Shown here: piece after piece, positions 46,059 through 55,219 of the stretch | How positions within the stretch are numbered: position 1 is the stretch's first letter | Layout of the letters: each line of letters begins with the position of its first letter | From: CAUZIZ01 sp965219855 | GTDB lineage: Bacteria > Acidobacteriota > UBA6911 > RPQK01 > JAJDTT01 | Assembly (NCBI GenBank): GCA_965219855.1 | Contig: CBDCOR010000009.1 | Coordinates: 139,346 to 203,345 of the forward strand | Reading direction: 5' to 3' | Length of the DNA stretch: 64,000 nucleotides | The notes under the pieces: generated by a model | Databases searched by the model: none | What the model was told of the DNA's origin: nothing | Seen by the model: only the letters and a program-made list of their open reading frames with translations | Made by a program: the position numbers and the translations under genes

Positions 46059-47171
46059 CTATCCAGGAATGCTGTGCAGCAGGCCCCTCATGTAGCCTAC
46101 GGCGAAGGCGATATACTGCTTCGGCAGAGGTTCGTCTCCCGTGAGTCCCATGGCATGGTCGTAGTCGATGACGCCATCGTAGCCCACCTCAACCAGGGTA
46201 CGCAGTACCTTCGCCATCTCCATGTCGCCCTCGTCCACTGCTACCTCAGAGTATCCTCTGTTTGCCGGGAGGGTCCCTTGAACGTTGCGGAAGTGGACGT
46301 GAGACAGCTTGCCCTGACGTCCGAAATGTCGGATACCCTCGAAAACATCCTCGCCTGACTCGTATCGGGTGCCGACGCAGAAGGTGATCCCGTTGTTGGG
46401 GCTGGGGACTTCCGAAAAGAGTCGGTCGAAGTCCTTATACCTGCACAGAATCTGGGGGTTTCCCAGGTATTCGTACAGGGGTGGATCGTTTCCATGCATG
46501 GCGACGCGGGTGTTGCTCCCGTCGACGACAGGGATGACCTGACGATAGATGTTCAGAAGGCCGTCCCAGAGTTGTTGCGAGCTCACTCGGTACTTGGGAT
46601 CGGGAGCCGCCTTGGATCTTTCCAGGTCGAAGGAGTAGTATTCATAATCTCCGCGGCCCTTCGGATGCGTCCAGGCGATCCTTGAGTTTTCCAAATGAAG
46701 GGACGCCTGGCAGGCCTGGATTCCGTACACTGGTATTTGGGCCTCAGCCAGGATCTCTCCGATCCGCTTGAGGTTGTCAATCTGCTTCTGTCCACCGGGT
46801 CGCCCAAGGTGGGCGTCAAGATAGTGTGGTCCCAGACTATTCGCTCGTTCAATGCGAAGACCCACGCGTTGGAGTCGATCGGTGAGCCGTCTGAAGGCAG
46901 CTTTGGTAACCCCCCCGGTTTCGCTGTAGCCCTCGACCATGCTCAGGACAATGTCCACGTAGTCGACGCCGATCTGTTTGAGGAACCGAAGATCCACGTC
47001 GTCCTCGCTCTTCATCCAGTTGCCATTGACACGAGTTCCGATGCGGATTCGTGGCTGGTTCCGAGCTGCCTTTTCCCTTCCCATACTATGCTGTGAGCTG
47101 CCTCCTAGAGTGGCAGCCAAACCAACCTGGCCCAGGAAGCTTCTCCGGGTTGAATTGTGCGATTGATTCAT
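46059..47171 (-). CDS. Tat-exported mannonate dehydratase (UxuA)-like TIM barrel
   Basis: 370 residues. A twin-arginine signal (STRRSFLGQVGLAATLG) covers residues 8-24. The body resembles UxuA: 'MHGNDPPLYEYLGNPQILC', 'NGITFCVGTRYE', 'HVHFRNVQ' and 'GVIDYDHA', which hold the metal-binding His/Cys/Asp residues. The family dehydrates D-mannonate; exported homologues in environmental bacteria may act on other sugar acids. The flanking sialidase-like and TIM-barrel genes suggest carbohydrate catabolism. Confidence 0.75.
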   Translation of the reverse strand: MNQSHNSTRRSFLGQVGLAATLGGSSQHSMGREKAARNQPRIRIGTRVNGNWMKSEDDVDLRFLKQIGVDYVDIVLSMVEGYSETGGVTKAAFRRLTDRLQRVGLRIERANSLGPHYLDAHLGRPGGQKQIDNLKRIGEILAEAQIPVYGIQACQASLHLENSRIAWTHPKGRGDYEYYSFDLERSKAAPDPKYRVSSQQLWDGLLNIYRQVIPVVDGSNTRVAMHGNDPPLYEYLGNPQILCRYKDFDRLFSEVPSPNNGITFCVGTRYESGEDVFEGIRHFGRQGKLSHVHFRNVQGTLPANRGYSEVAVDEGDMEMAKVLRTLVEVGYDGVIDYDHAMGLTGDEPLPKQYIAFAVGYMRGLLHSIPG

Positions 47172-47221
47172 GGTGGCTCTCCCTCGTTCTTACGAGACGC
47201 AAACAAACAAATCACGAACAC

Positions 47222-47407
47222 TAAGGGCCCTGTCAAAAATAACTTCACATTCTGGGGCCCATCTTTACCCCATCTTCAGCCGCTCCTCAATCGCGAAATC
47301 CTCAGCGTAGACCTGGCTACTCTTGCGGTTTCGCTCAATCGCTCGCGGCCAAATCTGGGGCAAATCTGAGCCCCAACTCTGCGAAGTTATTCTTGACAGA
47401 GCCCTAA
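47222..47407. repeat. MITE-like inverted-repeat element B
   Basis: About 186 bp. Ends are TAAGGGCCCTGTCAAAAATA (left) and the inverse of TTAGGGCTCTGTCAAGAATA (right), with similarity extending about 50 bp inward. No gene lies within. It shares GAAGTTATTCTTG with the hairpin at 20347-20385. 47408-47572 shows nothing further. Confidence 0.65.
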
Positions 47408-47572
47408 ACTCAAAACGGTCTACCATCCTCGCCCAAGCCTTGCCCATCCAACAGCCGCGCGCGACTATCAGGGTCTGCAGAATAAAGCCAAGTTCGGAGT
47501 AGAGAGCTGGACAACAGCAGAATTTCTCCTCTCCTCGACCAAACTCAGAACGACGGGGGGATCCGGGCCTGT

Positions 47573-48481
47573 CTACAAGACTTGTGCTTGGCGCATCACG
47601 GCTTCGCACTTCCGGCGGATCTCGCTGGCGACCTCGAACGGATCACCTTGCACGAACTCCTGCCGGAACAACTCGACCGAAAGCGCCCCAGCGTATCGTT
47701 TCTCGGCCAGCTTCTGGATGATGCGGACAACCGATGCGATGCCGTCGCCGGGAATCAGCCGTGAATCGTTATCGATCAACTCACGGGGCGTATCGAGCAG
47801 ATCCTGAAAATGTGCATGGCCGAGTTCGCCCGGCTGGAGCAACTCCAGATCTTCGAACTTGCTCAGTCCCGACCAGAAGTGGAAGAAATCGAGCAGGGGC
47901 CGCACGTTGGGATGTGCCGCCTCGCGGATCACTTTGAGCGATGAGGTCAGCGTTGACAGGTGGGTTGACGTCCGGATGAACTCGATCATCGCCGTGAGGT
48001 TGTACTCCCTGGCGATCTCTCCTGTTTCGCGGACGCAGTCCGGGGTTGCCGCGAAGTCTTCGGTGCTGACTCTCCGGGTAGTGGTCGATGGGGCATAGAT
48101 CTTCTGGAGTCCAAGGCTGGAAAACTGATCGCAACGCCTTCTCCACGTCTCGAGCGACGACGCCCGTGCCGGACCCGGGATCCAGATATCCGGTAGGACC
48201 ATGGCGGCGGACACCGGTGTCATTCCCAGATCCGTCAGAACGCGCCTCGCAGCGGGTAACGTCTCCTTCTCGAGAAAGCTCTCCAGCAGGCTGTCTCTCA
48301 GCTCGACGTACTGGATCCCGGCTCTGGCCCAGCCCTCGAGCGATTCGCGGTACCCGGCCGCCAGGGATGTATTCTGGTGGATGCTGAGCAGCATCTTGCC
48401 GGGAGCCGCAGACTGCGCGTTGATCACCCGCACCAGGGGAGCCGTCAAAGGAGCTAGGAGGAAGGTTCGTCGAGTGAGCAT
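47573..48481 (-). CDS. Tat-exported sugar phosphate isomerase/epimerase-like TIM barrel
   Basis: 302 residues. The N-terminal TRRTFLLAPLTAPL is a Tat-type signal. The body matches the xylose-isomerase-like/AP endonuclease 2 TIM-barrel fold: 'GIQYVELRDSLLE', 'LLDFFHFW', 'GHAHFQDL', 'GDGIASVVRII' and 'GALSVELF', containing the usual metal His/Asp/Glu positions. It is exported like its neighbour at 46059 and probably part of a sugar-processing set. The substrate is unknown. Confidence 0.72.
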   Translation of the reverse strand: MLTRRTFLLAPLTAPLVRVINAQSAAPGKMLLSIHQNTSLAAGYRESLEGWARAGIQYVELRDSLLESFLEKETLPAARRVLTDLGMTPVSAAMVLPDIWIPGPARASSLETWRRRCDQFSSLGLQKIYAPSTTTRRVSTEDFAATPDCVRETGEIAREYNLTAMIEFIRTSTHLSTLTSSLKVIREAAHPNVRPLLDFFHFWSGLSKFEDLELLQPGELGHAHFQDLLDTPRELIDNDSRLIPGDGIASVVRIIQKLAEKRYAGALSVELFRQEFVQGDPFEVASEIRRKCEAVMRQAQVL

Positions 48482-48520
48482 GGCCCTTACTGTATCACCA
48501 CTTGCGCGCCTCTAGACCTA

Positions 48521-48730
48521 GAAATCGGCGACACCATCATCTGGTGGGGCGACGAGATGCAAATCCGAAAGGACAAGCAGGGCATGACCCTGATCTCCCC
48601 AGGGATGCGCGGGCAGGTGACAGCAGAAGCGATAATCTGCTGGCTGATTCGGCAAGGAGCTGGGCTACCCATCACTGCGGGGCCATGGGCTCTGGTGGAG
48701 TGTGAGAACGGGTTCAGGGTTGGTGGGAGT
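48521..48730 (+). pseudogene. Gene fragment, unknown family (copy 1)
   Basis: Reads 'LEIGDTIIWWGDEMQIRKD' to 'AGLPITAGPWALVECENGF' in one frame without a proper start; after about 48720 homology is lost. The last 20 or so residues match a second fragment at 58475-58585 (AGLSITAGPWARVKFENGF). Both are relics of one small gene family. Confidence 0.4.
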
Positions 48731-48947
48731 GGGAGGCAGACCCTCCGCTGCTCGCCGAAGACGGGCTGCCCCAGGATTTGGGCGAGGTATTGGAAGACCC
48801 GGTGGCGGGCATGGAACGCTGGCGGCTCCCGGCGTAGTACGGCCCGTTTCCCAGTAGCTTGGTGCTAGACTAACCAGAAGGGAGGTCCCATGATGGCGCT
48901 GAAGCTCAGCCCAACCAGTGGCGATGCCCCGAAAAGGAGGATGGAGA

Positions 48948-50465
48948 ATGCAGATCGGATTGATCTCGGCCTGCCTTGTTTCTATGGCCCTACCTGTGGC
49001 AGCGGAGAATGCCTTGGCAGAGCAATCCAGCTCCCAGGGGAGTCTTAACATCGACTCCAGGCGGGAGCTGTTCGTGGACGAGTATCTGATTGACCGCCTG
49101 GAAGGTGCCCGGCTCCAGCTCCAGGAGCCGGTTCCGGCCGAGGTGGCCATCCGCTACGACCAGCCCTGGGAGGATGCCCTCGCCTTCTATAGCACCGTGA
49201 TCCAGAACGGCGATGTCTACCGTCTCTACTATCGTGGCCGCTATCGCAAGCCCAACACCACCTGCTACGCCGAGAGCCGGGACGGGATCCACTGGACCAA
49301 ACCGAAGCTCGGGATTGTCGACTTCGACGGCTCCAGGGAAAACAACGTCATCCTGCCCGCGTCGGGGCAGTTTTGCCCCTTCATCGATAATCGGCCCGGC
49401 GTGCCAGCCGCCCAGCGATACAAGGCCAACTCCCGGGACACCAGACCGCCGGCCTCGCTGGTAGGATACGTCTCGAGCGACGCCATCCACTGGACCCGAA
49501 TCCGGGAGGAGCCCCTGGTACCCAAGGTTCTGGAGAACAACTTCGACTCCCAGAACGTCATGTTCTGGTCCGAGGTGGAGAAGCTCTATGTCCTCTATGC
49601 CCGGCATATGGAGGGCGGGCGTCGGGCCACCGCCAGGGCCACCTCCAGGGACTTCCTGAACTGGACCCCCCAGACCCTTATGAGCTACAGCGACACGGGG
49701 ACCACCACTCCCTCAGCCCATCTCTATACGAACCAGACCCAGCCCTACTTCCGGGCTCCTCACATCTACGTCTCCCTGCCGGGGCGAATCTGGTTTGCCG
49801 ACCAGCGCCACGTCACGACCGAGGCGGACAAGCAGAGTGCTCGGCAGGGCGCGGGCTGGGTCACACCCCAACTCCGCGATTTCTTCGAGAAGAACGTGGA
49901 CACGGGAGGGGGAGGATTGGGAGACCGCTCCGACGGCGTCCTCCTGACGAGCCGGGCGGGTTCGACGCGCTGGGACTTTACGTTCAAGGAGAGCTTTCTC
50001 CGGCCCGGCATAGGGCTGAACAACTGGACGAGTCGTAACAACTATCCGGCCTGCGGCGTGGTCCAGACCGGTCCCGGCGAGATGTCCTTCTACGTCCAGA
50101 GAGACTACACCCAGAAGACTGCCCACCTTCAGCGCATGACGCTTCGCCTGGACGGTTTCGCCTCCTTGCACGCTCCCTACGCCGGAGGAGAGATGGTGAC
50201 CCACCCTCTAACCTTTTCGGGCAACCGGCTGGAGATCAACTACGCCACCAGCGCCGCCGGAAGTCTTCGAGTGGAGATCCAGGACGTGGAGGGCAAGCCT
50301 CTCCCCGGATTCTCTCTGTCCGAGTGCCGGGAGATCATTGGAGACGAGATCGAGCGTCTGGTCACGTGGAAGGGCAACCAGGATGTGGATCGTCTCTCGG
50401 GCAAGCCGGTCCGCCTGCGCTTCGTGATGAGGGATGCGGATCTGTACTCCCTGAGGTTCAAGTAG
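48948..50465 (+). CDS. Secreted five-bladed propeller (GH43/GH32-like) protein
   Basis: 505 residues from ATG 48948, which has AAAGGAGG upstream. The signal peptide is residues 1-20. 'SRRELFVDEYLID' begins the fold often seen in secreted proteins of environmental bacteria, and repeats such as 'YAESRDGIHWTKPKLG' and 'GYVSSDAIHWTR' mark propeller blades. A C-terminal beta-sandwich is likely (residues 410-505). Glycoside hydrolase activity is plausible but no catalytic residues could be assigned. An upstream GTG 48918 is less likely. Confidence 0.65.
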   Translation: MQIGLISACLVSMALPVAAENALAEQSSSQGSLNIDSRRELFVDEYLIDRLEGARLQLQEPVPAEVAIRYDQPWEDALAFYSTVIQNGDVYRLYYRGRYRKPNTTCYAESRDGIHWTKPKLGIVDFDGSRENNVILPASGQFCPFIDNRPGVPAAQRYKANSRDTRPPASLVGYVSSDAIHWTRIREEPLVPKVLENNFDSQNVMFWSEVEKLYVLYARHMEGGRRATARATSRDFLNWTPQTLMSYSDTGTTTPSAHLYTNQTQPYFRAPHIYVSLPGRIWFADQRHVTTEADKQSARQGAGWVTPQLRDFFEKNVDTGGGGLGDRSDGVLLTSRAGSTRWDFTFKESFLRPGIGLNNWTSRNNYPACGVVQTGPGEMSFYVQRDYTQKTAHLQRMTLRLDGFASLHAPYAGGEMVTHPLTFSGNRLEINYATSAAGSLRVEIQDVEGKPLPGFSLSECREIIGDEIERLVTWKGNQDVDRLSGKPVRLRFVMRDADLYSLRFK

Positions 50466-50609
50466 GAGCAGAGTTCGCCCACTCGTCCGGGGGGATCTCG
50501 CGCACGACCACTGGAAAGAGTAAAGGCCGTTTGAGAAACTTCTCCCATGATCCACAGCAAGGTCCAGCATCCAGAGTGTCTGGCCCATCCCTTGCTGCTC
50601 GGCACCAGG

Positions 50610-50985
50610 GTAGACGGGGTCAGGGCAAGCAGAAGTTGACTTGGCCCACGCAGGTGAACGCTCAGCCCTGGAGACCGTGCAGGAGTCACGTGATCCCGTC
50701 ATGATCAGTCACACCGCCTGTTCCGCCGTCTACGATGACACCGACAATACCGACTACGTCAAACTTGTGATGGCCCAGTCCTATGCCAAGGGCGTTACCT
50801 ATCCCCGCGAGACGGGGAAGAGAAACGCCAGTGCTGAACTCCTGCGGGCCGTGGGCCAAAAAGGCGGGCTAGTGCTATCCAAGAGGATAATCGAACTATC
50901 CAAAAGGATAGCACTCCGGCTCTCTCATTCCTTGGCCGTGGTAGAGGCCAGAGCAACCTATCATCCGGCTTTCTCCTTTAAATAA
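50610..50985 (+). pseudogene. Remnant of membrane dipeptidase (peptidase M19)
   Basis: The frame reads 'EVDLAHAGERSALETVQESRDPVMISHTACSAVYDD...RNASAELLRAVGQKGGLV', which follows the conserved M19 segment (DLSHxG...ASxxPVxxSHT...RNxxDE...KGGV). Only about 95 of the expected 350 or so residues remain, with no start, and the sequence ends near the palindromes at 50872. The identification is from memory of the family pattern. 50466-50609 and 50986-51271 show no gene. Confidence 0.45.
50872..50915. promoter_or_regulatory. Tandem TATCC-N4-GGATA palindromes
   Basis: Two 14-bp palindromes, TATCCAAGAGGATA (50876-50889) and TATCCAAAAGGATA (50897-50910), 21 bp apart centre to centre, enclosed by GTGC...GCAC. 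Half-sites equal those of the HipB operator (TATCC-N8-GGATA) but with a shorter spacer. They fit cooperative binding by an XRE-type dimer. No such regulator gene is adjacent. Confidence 0.4.
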
Positions 50986-51271
50986 ACAAATTACACCGAA
51001 TCTGAGAATGCACGATCGCCCTCGGGGAGGAGTTTGGCATGGCTCTTGCAAATGAGCCACGCGGGATAGAGATTCTGGACCGCATTGACCCACAGGAGCG
51101 AAGTGAGCTAATTTGCTCTTAACACTTTCCGTATGAACCTCATAGGGCAGTAGGCAAAGCGGGGTCTACTCGGTGGCCCAGTGAGCTGCACGGCCTAGCG
51201 GCCAGACGAGAACGAAGAATCAAATGATCGTACATCGTAGCCCGCCAACCTGCTCCCAGGGGGTAAATGTC

Positions 51272-52216
51272 ATGCAACCTTTCATTTCTATCTTTGGTCT
51301 GAATGCGACAGGCTTCCCCAACCTGTCCCCACCCAATCCGAAGCGCCGTCGCTCGGCGTCCAGGAGAACGTCAGTGGGAGGCAGATGTGCTGCCCCCTTG
51401 TTGGCCGTCACGCTGTTTGTTTCTTCATCCCCGGTGTGGTCACAGGAGAGCCTCACTCCCTTTTCCAACTGGTCCGATGCCGACAAGGAATCCTTTCTGA
51501 TGAGGGCAGAGGTGGTGAAGACAAAGAAGGTCCACACCGGTGTGACGGGGAGGCTGCGGGCCACACTTTCTGACGGATCGGTGACTCACGACGCCAGCAT
51601 CCAGTCTATCAACGTGCAAAAGACGTCCTATGAGACTCCCCGTGGCAGAGAGCTCAATTTCCGGGACTCCTACAAGTACAACATCGCCGCCTATCGTCTG
51701 GATCGGCTCCTGAACCTCCAAATGATTCCCGTCTCGGTGGAGCGGCAGGTCAAGGGAAAGTGGGCGGCGGTGACCTGGTGGGTCGACGATGTCAAGATGA
51801 TGGACAAGAAGCGCTACGAGAAGAAGATCGCACCGCCCAACCGAGCCCTCTGGAACGATCAGAAGTTCCAGGTCCGGATCTTCAACGAGCTGGTTTACAA
51901 CACGGATGCCAATCTGGGCAACCTGCTGATCACCAATGACTGGAAACTGGTGATGATCGACTTTTCGCGAGGCTTTCGACGGCACAAGGACCTGATGGAC
52001 CCCAAGAACCTGGAAAACTGCAAACTGGATCGCAGGTTCTACGATGGGATGCGGGACCTAAAAGAGGATGTGGTGAAGCGGGTTCTGGCCGACGTGCTGA
52101 CCGAAGGTGAGATAGGAGGTCTTATGGCACGCAAAGACAGAATTGTATCCCACTTTGATGAACTGATCGCGCAGAAAGGAGAGCTGCGTGTCCTTTGCAG
52201 TCTGCGGGGACATTGA
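51272..52216 (+). CDS. Secreted protein with HipA/PI3K-like kinase fold, function unknown
   Basis: 314 residues from ATG 51272 (GGGGG about 9 bases upstream). A signal peptide follows a basic stretch (about residues 30-58, LLAVTLFVSSSPVWSQE). The C-terminal half has 'RIFNELVYNTDANLGNLLI' followed by 'WKLVMIDFSRGF', which resembles the catalytic D/N-x-N and D-F motifs of HipA, PI3/4-kinase or Fam20-type kinases. 'ITFKV'-type nucleotide-binding motifs are not certain. If active it would be an exported kinase. It precedes a TonB-dependent receptor gene by about 85 bp. Confidence 0.5.
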   Translation: MQPFISIFGLNATGFPNLSPPNPKRRRSASRRTSVGGRCAAPLLAVTLFVSSSPVWSQESLTPFSNWSDADKESFLMRAEVVKTKKVHTGVTGRLRATLSDGSVTHDASIQSINVQKTSYETPRGRELNFRDSYKYNIAAYRLDRLLNLQMIPVSVERQVKGKWAAVTWWVDDVKMMDKKRYEKKIAPPNRALWNDQKFQVRIFNELVYNTDANLGNLLITNDWKLVMIDFSRGFRRHKDLMDPKNLENCKLDRRFYDGMRDLKEDVVKRVLADVLTEGEIGGLMARKDRIVSHFDELIAQKGELRVLCSLRGH

Positions 52217-52345
52217 TCTGAAACTTCGTTTCGCCGCAGAGGCTGGGGGGACCAGCCTAGGGATGCCAGCATGTCAGAAGTGACTGGGAGCGAACAACGA
52301 TGAAACACTCCAATTCCGAACAGTCTTTTCCCTCCAGAAGGGCGA

Positions 52346-55219
52346 TTGTTCCTGCAAGGGGGTCTGTCCCTCTTTGTCGTCGGATTGGCTACCACCCTCA
52401 GCCTGGCCCAGGGAGACAAGGTCACCGTTGTAGGGACCGTCACAGACAGCACGGGGGCGGTAGTCCCCGGCAGCGACGTCTCGTTGATCCGGGTGGCGAC
52501 CAACGAGAGACTGATGGCTGTCACTAGTGAAACCGGGGACTTTGTCTTCACAGGTGTGGTTCCCGCCGTCTACGACTTCGAGGTTTCGCTGACCGGCTTC
52601 AAGTCCCACAAGCGCGCCGGACAGAAGCTGGATGTCGGTCAGACCTATCGGATGGATGCCCAACTGGAAGTGGGTGAGGTGTCGGAGATCGTCGAGGTCA
52701 TGGCTGCAACACCCATCTTGAAGACAGAGGGACCCGAGTTAGGACAGGTGATCCACAACGAAAAGGTCGACGGCTTACCCCTGAACGATCGGGACGTCTT
52801 CGGGGCCTTCGGGGCCTTGGTACCCGGTGTCCAGCCTACCCGAGATCAGCTCACAGGGCGACGACCGGGAGGATCAACCCTGAATTTCAATGTCAAAGGC
52901 CAACGCAAAGGCGACAACCCTGCCATGATTGACGGTTCCCTGGTGAGTGAAACGAACGGCAACGTTCAATTCTTTGTCAACCCAGACTCGGTCCAGGAGT
53001 TTGAGGTCAAGACGGGGCTCTACGGGGCCGAGTATGGTATCAAACCGGGAGGCCAGTTCAGCCTGGTCACCAAGAGCGGGACCAACGATCTACACGGGAC
53101 CCTTTTCTGGTTTCACCGCAACGACAATCTGGACGCCCGCAACTTCTTCGATCCCGGGCCGCGTCCCGAGTTCAAACGCAACCAGTTCGGGGCGGTGGCG
53201 GGAGGACCGCTTTATCTACCCGGCCTGTTTCGGGGAAAGGACAGGGCCTGGTGGTTCGGCTCCTATACTGGGGAGCGGATTCGCCGCTTCCGTTCCCTCA
53301 CGGGAAACGTGCCTACCACCGAAGAAACAGCGGGGAGATTCTCGCAAACGATACTCGATCCTTCGACCGGAGACAATTTCCCCAACAACACGATTCCTGC
53401 GGCGCGCCTCAATCCGGTTGCTCTCAAGCTCCTGCCCTTCTATCCGGATCCCAACACCAATCCCTCACGTGGTTTCAACCACACCAGTTCGTCCTCGCTA
53501 AGAGAGGACCGGAATCAATATCTTCTCAAAATGGATTTCAAGACCAGCGAAGACAGCCGCTGGTCCGGACGCTTCATTTACGACGAATTGGCAAGCGAGA
53601 ATGCAAGCGAGATAGAGCTCTTCGGCTCTGACGGCAGACTCACCAACTGGCTACAGAACATCACCAACACACGCACCATCCAGGACAACATCGTCAACGA
53701 GTTTGGCTTTCACTTCTACCGGCGGCCCTTTCACGGGGAGACCCCTTGGATCCCGGCTCGCTCTGGGCTTGGCCAGAGCCTTGGCATTCGCAACTGGCCC
53801 AGAGCCGGGACCGACTTTGATGGTGTGCCGCAGGTCCCCGTCACAGGTATGAAGCGGATAGGAGACGGTGGATTTGGAGATGTTCCCGAGGGGAATTGGG
53901 AGATCAAAGACAACGTCAGTTTGATCCGAGGGTCTCATTTCGTCAAGTTCGGATACCACTATCGCTACCAACATATCTTCTTTGGAGTAAACTCTCGTTC
54001 TCAATTTCAGTTTACCAACGACCGCTACACGCGTAATGCGTTCGCGAATTTCCTGCTGGGTCATACTACTCAGGCAAGGGAAGGCGGCGAACGCAGGAAC
54101 AATCTGGACCAGGGAGGTCATTTCTTCTACTTCCAGGACAACTGGCGAGTCAGTCCCAAACTGACCTTGAATCTGGGCCTTCGCTACGAATTACGTCAAC
54201 CCTGGCGGGACAAACGAGGCTTCCTGACGAATCTGAGGTTGAACTGTGTGCGTCAAGCCACCTCACCGGTTCCCGACTGTTACGATCCAGCGGTCGCGAT
54301 CGCAGATCCGGTCTTCCCGGCCACGGGGCGCTTCGTCGCCGGACAGCCACTGCTCCGCTGGAGCAAGAACGGCTGGCAGCCTCGCCTGGGCCTTTCTTAT
54401 CGATTGGCGCCCGAGACTGTAATTCGTGCAGGGGGTGGAATCTACGGGAATGAACCGCCGGGCGGGATGATGTATGGTCGGTTCAATCCCTGGGCCAACG
54501 CGGATCAACGGGTCTTCCTGGCGAGCCGCTCCGAGCCGAACATCTCTCTTTCGGATCCCTTTGATCCTGCTGCTCAGCGCAGCTTTAGTGCCAGGCTCCA
54601 GGGTTTTCAAGATCCCATGCCCCAGTGGTATGTCCCCAACTGGGGACTGTCCGTCCAGCACCGTCTGAAGCAGAACACCCTGTTTGAGATAGGCTACCAG
54701 GGATCTCGTTCGGTCCACGAAATACAAGTCACCAGTGTCAACGACGCGACTCCGGGTTCCGGCAATCTCCAGCAGCGGCGGCCGTTCCCCTCGCTGCAGG
54801 AGTATCGTTTCCTGATGGGCAATGGGGATAGGAACTACCACGCCCTGGAAGTCAAATTCGAGATGAGACCGGGTCCACGGGGCCTTTCCACGCTTCTGGC
54901 CTACACCTGGGCCAAGAGTCTGGACACGATTGGAGGCCGCCTGTTCGTTCCCGGGGACGAAGGAGTGATCTCTCGCAACGTTGCCAGCAGAGACAACCGG
55001 GGAAGAGGAGAGGCCAACATCCCAGGCCGCTTCGCCGCCATGGTTGGCTACGATGTTCCCTTTGGGGCAACTGGCACAGGAAACGTGTTGGGGCACATCA
55101 TCGGCGGATGGGGCTTGTATGCGATCCTCACGCTGCAGAAGGGACAGTGGTTTGAGCCACACATGTCGGGGGACTTTGCCGGCGCAGGCAGCTCCTACTC
55201 ACAGCGCCCCCAGATCTGA
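52346..55219 (+). CDS. TonB-dependent receptor-like outer-membrane protein, 3' truncated
   Basis: 957 residues. An N-terminal hydrophobic signal ends near SLAQ, then a carboxypeptidase-regulatory-like Ig domain (about 25-110, 'VTVVGTVTDSTGAVVPGSDV'), a plug region (120-235) and a barrel of long beta strands ('FRYDELASENASEI', 'NLGLRYELRQPW'). The TTG start lacks the first residues: an ATG at 52300 in another frame encodes 'MKHSNSEQSFPSRR', so a small frameshift near 52340 is possible. The C-terminus stops at 'GAGSSYSQRPQI', well before the final barrel strands seen in this family. The junction is at about 55205. It is likely an importer of large substrates or a relic. Confidence 0.85.
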   Translation: MFLQGGLSLFVVGLATTLSLAQGDKVTVVGTVTDSTGAVVPGSDVSLIRVATNERLMAVTSETGDFVFTGVVPAVYDFEVSLTGFKSHKRAGQKLDVGQTYRMDAQLEVGEVSEIVEVMAATPILKTEGPELGQVIHNEKVDGLPLNDRDVFGAFGALVPGVQPTRDQLTGRRPGGSTLNFNVKGQRKGDNPAMIDGSLVSETNGNVQFFVNPDSVQEFEVKTGLYGAEYGIKPGGQFSLVTKSGTNDLHGTLFWFHRNDNLDARNFFDPGPRPEFKRNQFGAVAGGPLYLPGLFRGKDRAWWFGSYTGERIRRFRSLTGNVPTTEETAGRFSQTILDPSTGDNFPNNTIPAARLNPVALKLLPFYPDPNTNPSRGFNHTSSSSLREDRNQYLLKMDFKTSEDSRWSGRFIYDELASENASEIELFGSDGRLTNWLQNITNTRTIQDNIVNEFGFHFYRRPFHGETPWIPARSGLGQSLGIRNWPRAGTDFDGVPQVPVTGMKRIGDGGFGDVPEGNWEIKDNVSLIRGSHFVKFGYHYRYQHIFFGVNSRSQFQFTNDRYTRNAFANFLLGHTTQAREGGERRNNLDQGGHFFYFQDNWRVSPKLTLNLGLRYELRQPWRDKRGFLTNLRLNCVRQATSPVPDCYDPAVAIADPVFPATGRFVAGQPLLRWSKNGWQPRLGLSYRLAPETVIRAGGGIYGNEPPGGMMYGRFNPWANADQRVFLASRSEPNISLSDPFDPAAQRSFSARLQGFQDPMPQWYVPNWGLSVQHRLKQNTLFEIGYQGSRSVHEIQVTSVNDATPGSGNLQQRRPFPSLQEYRFLMGNGDRNYHALEVKFEMRPGPRGLSTLLAYTWAKSLDTIGGRLFVPGDEGVISRNVASRDNRGRGEANIPGRFAAMVGYDVPFGATGTGNVLGHIIGGWGLYAILTLQKGQWFEPHMSGDFAGAGSSYSQRPQI

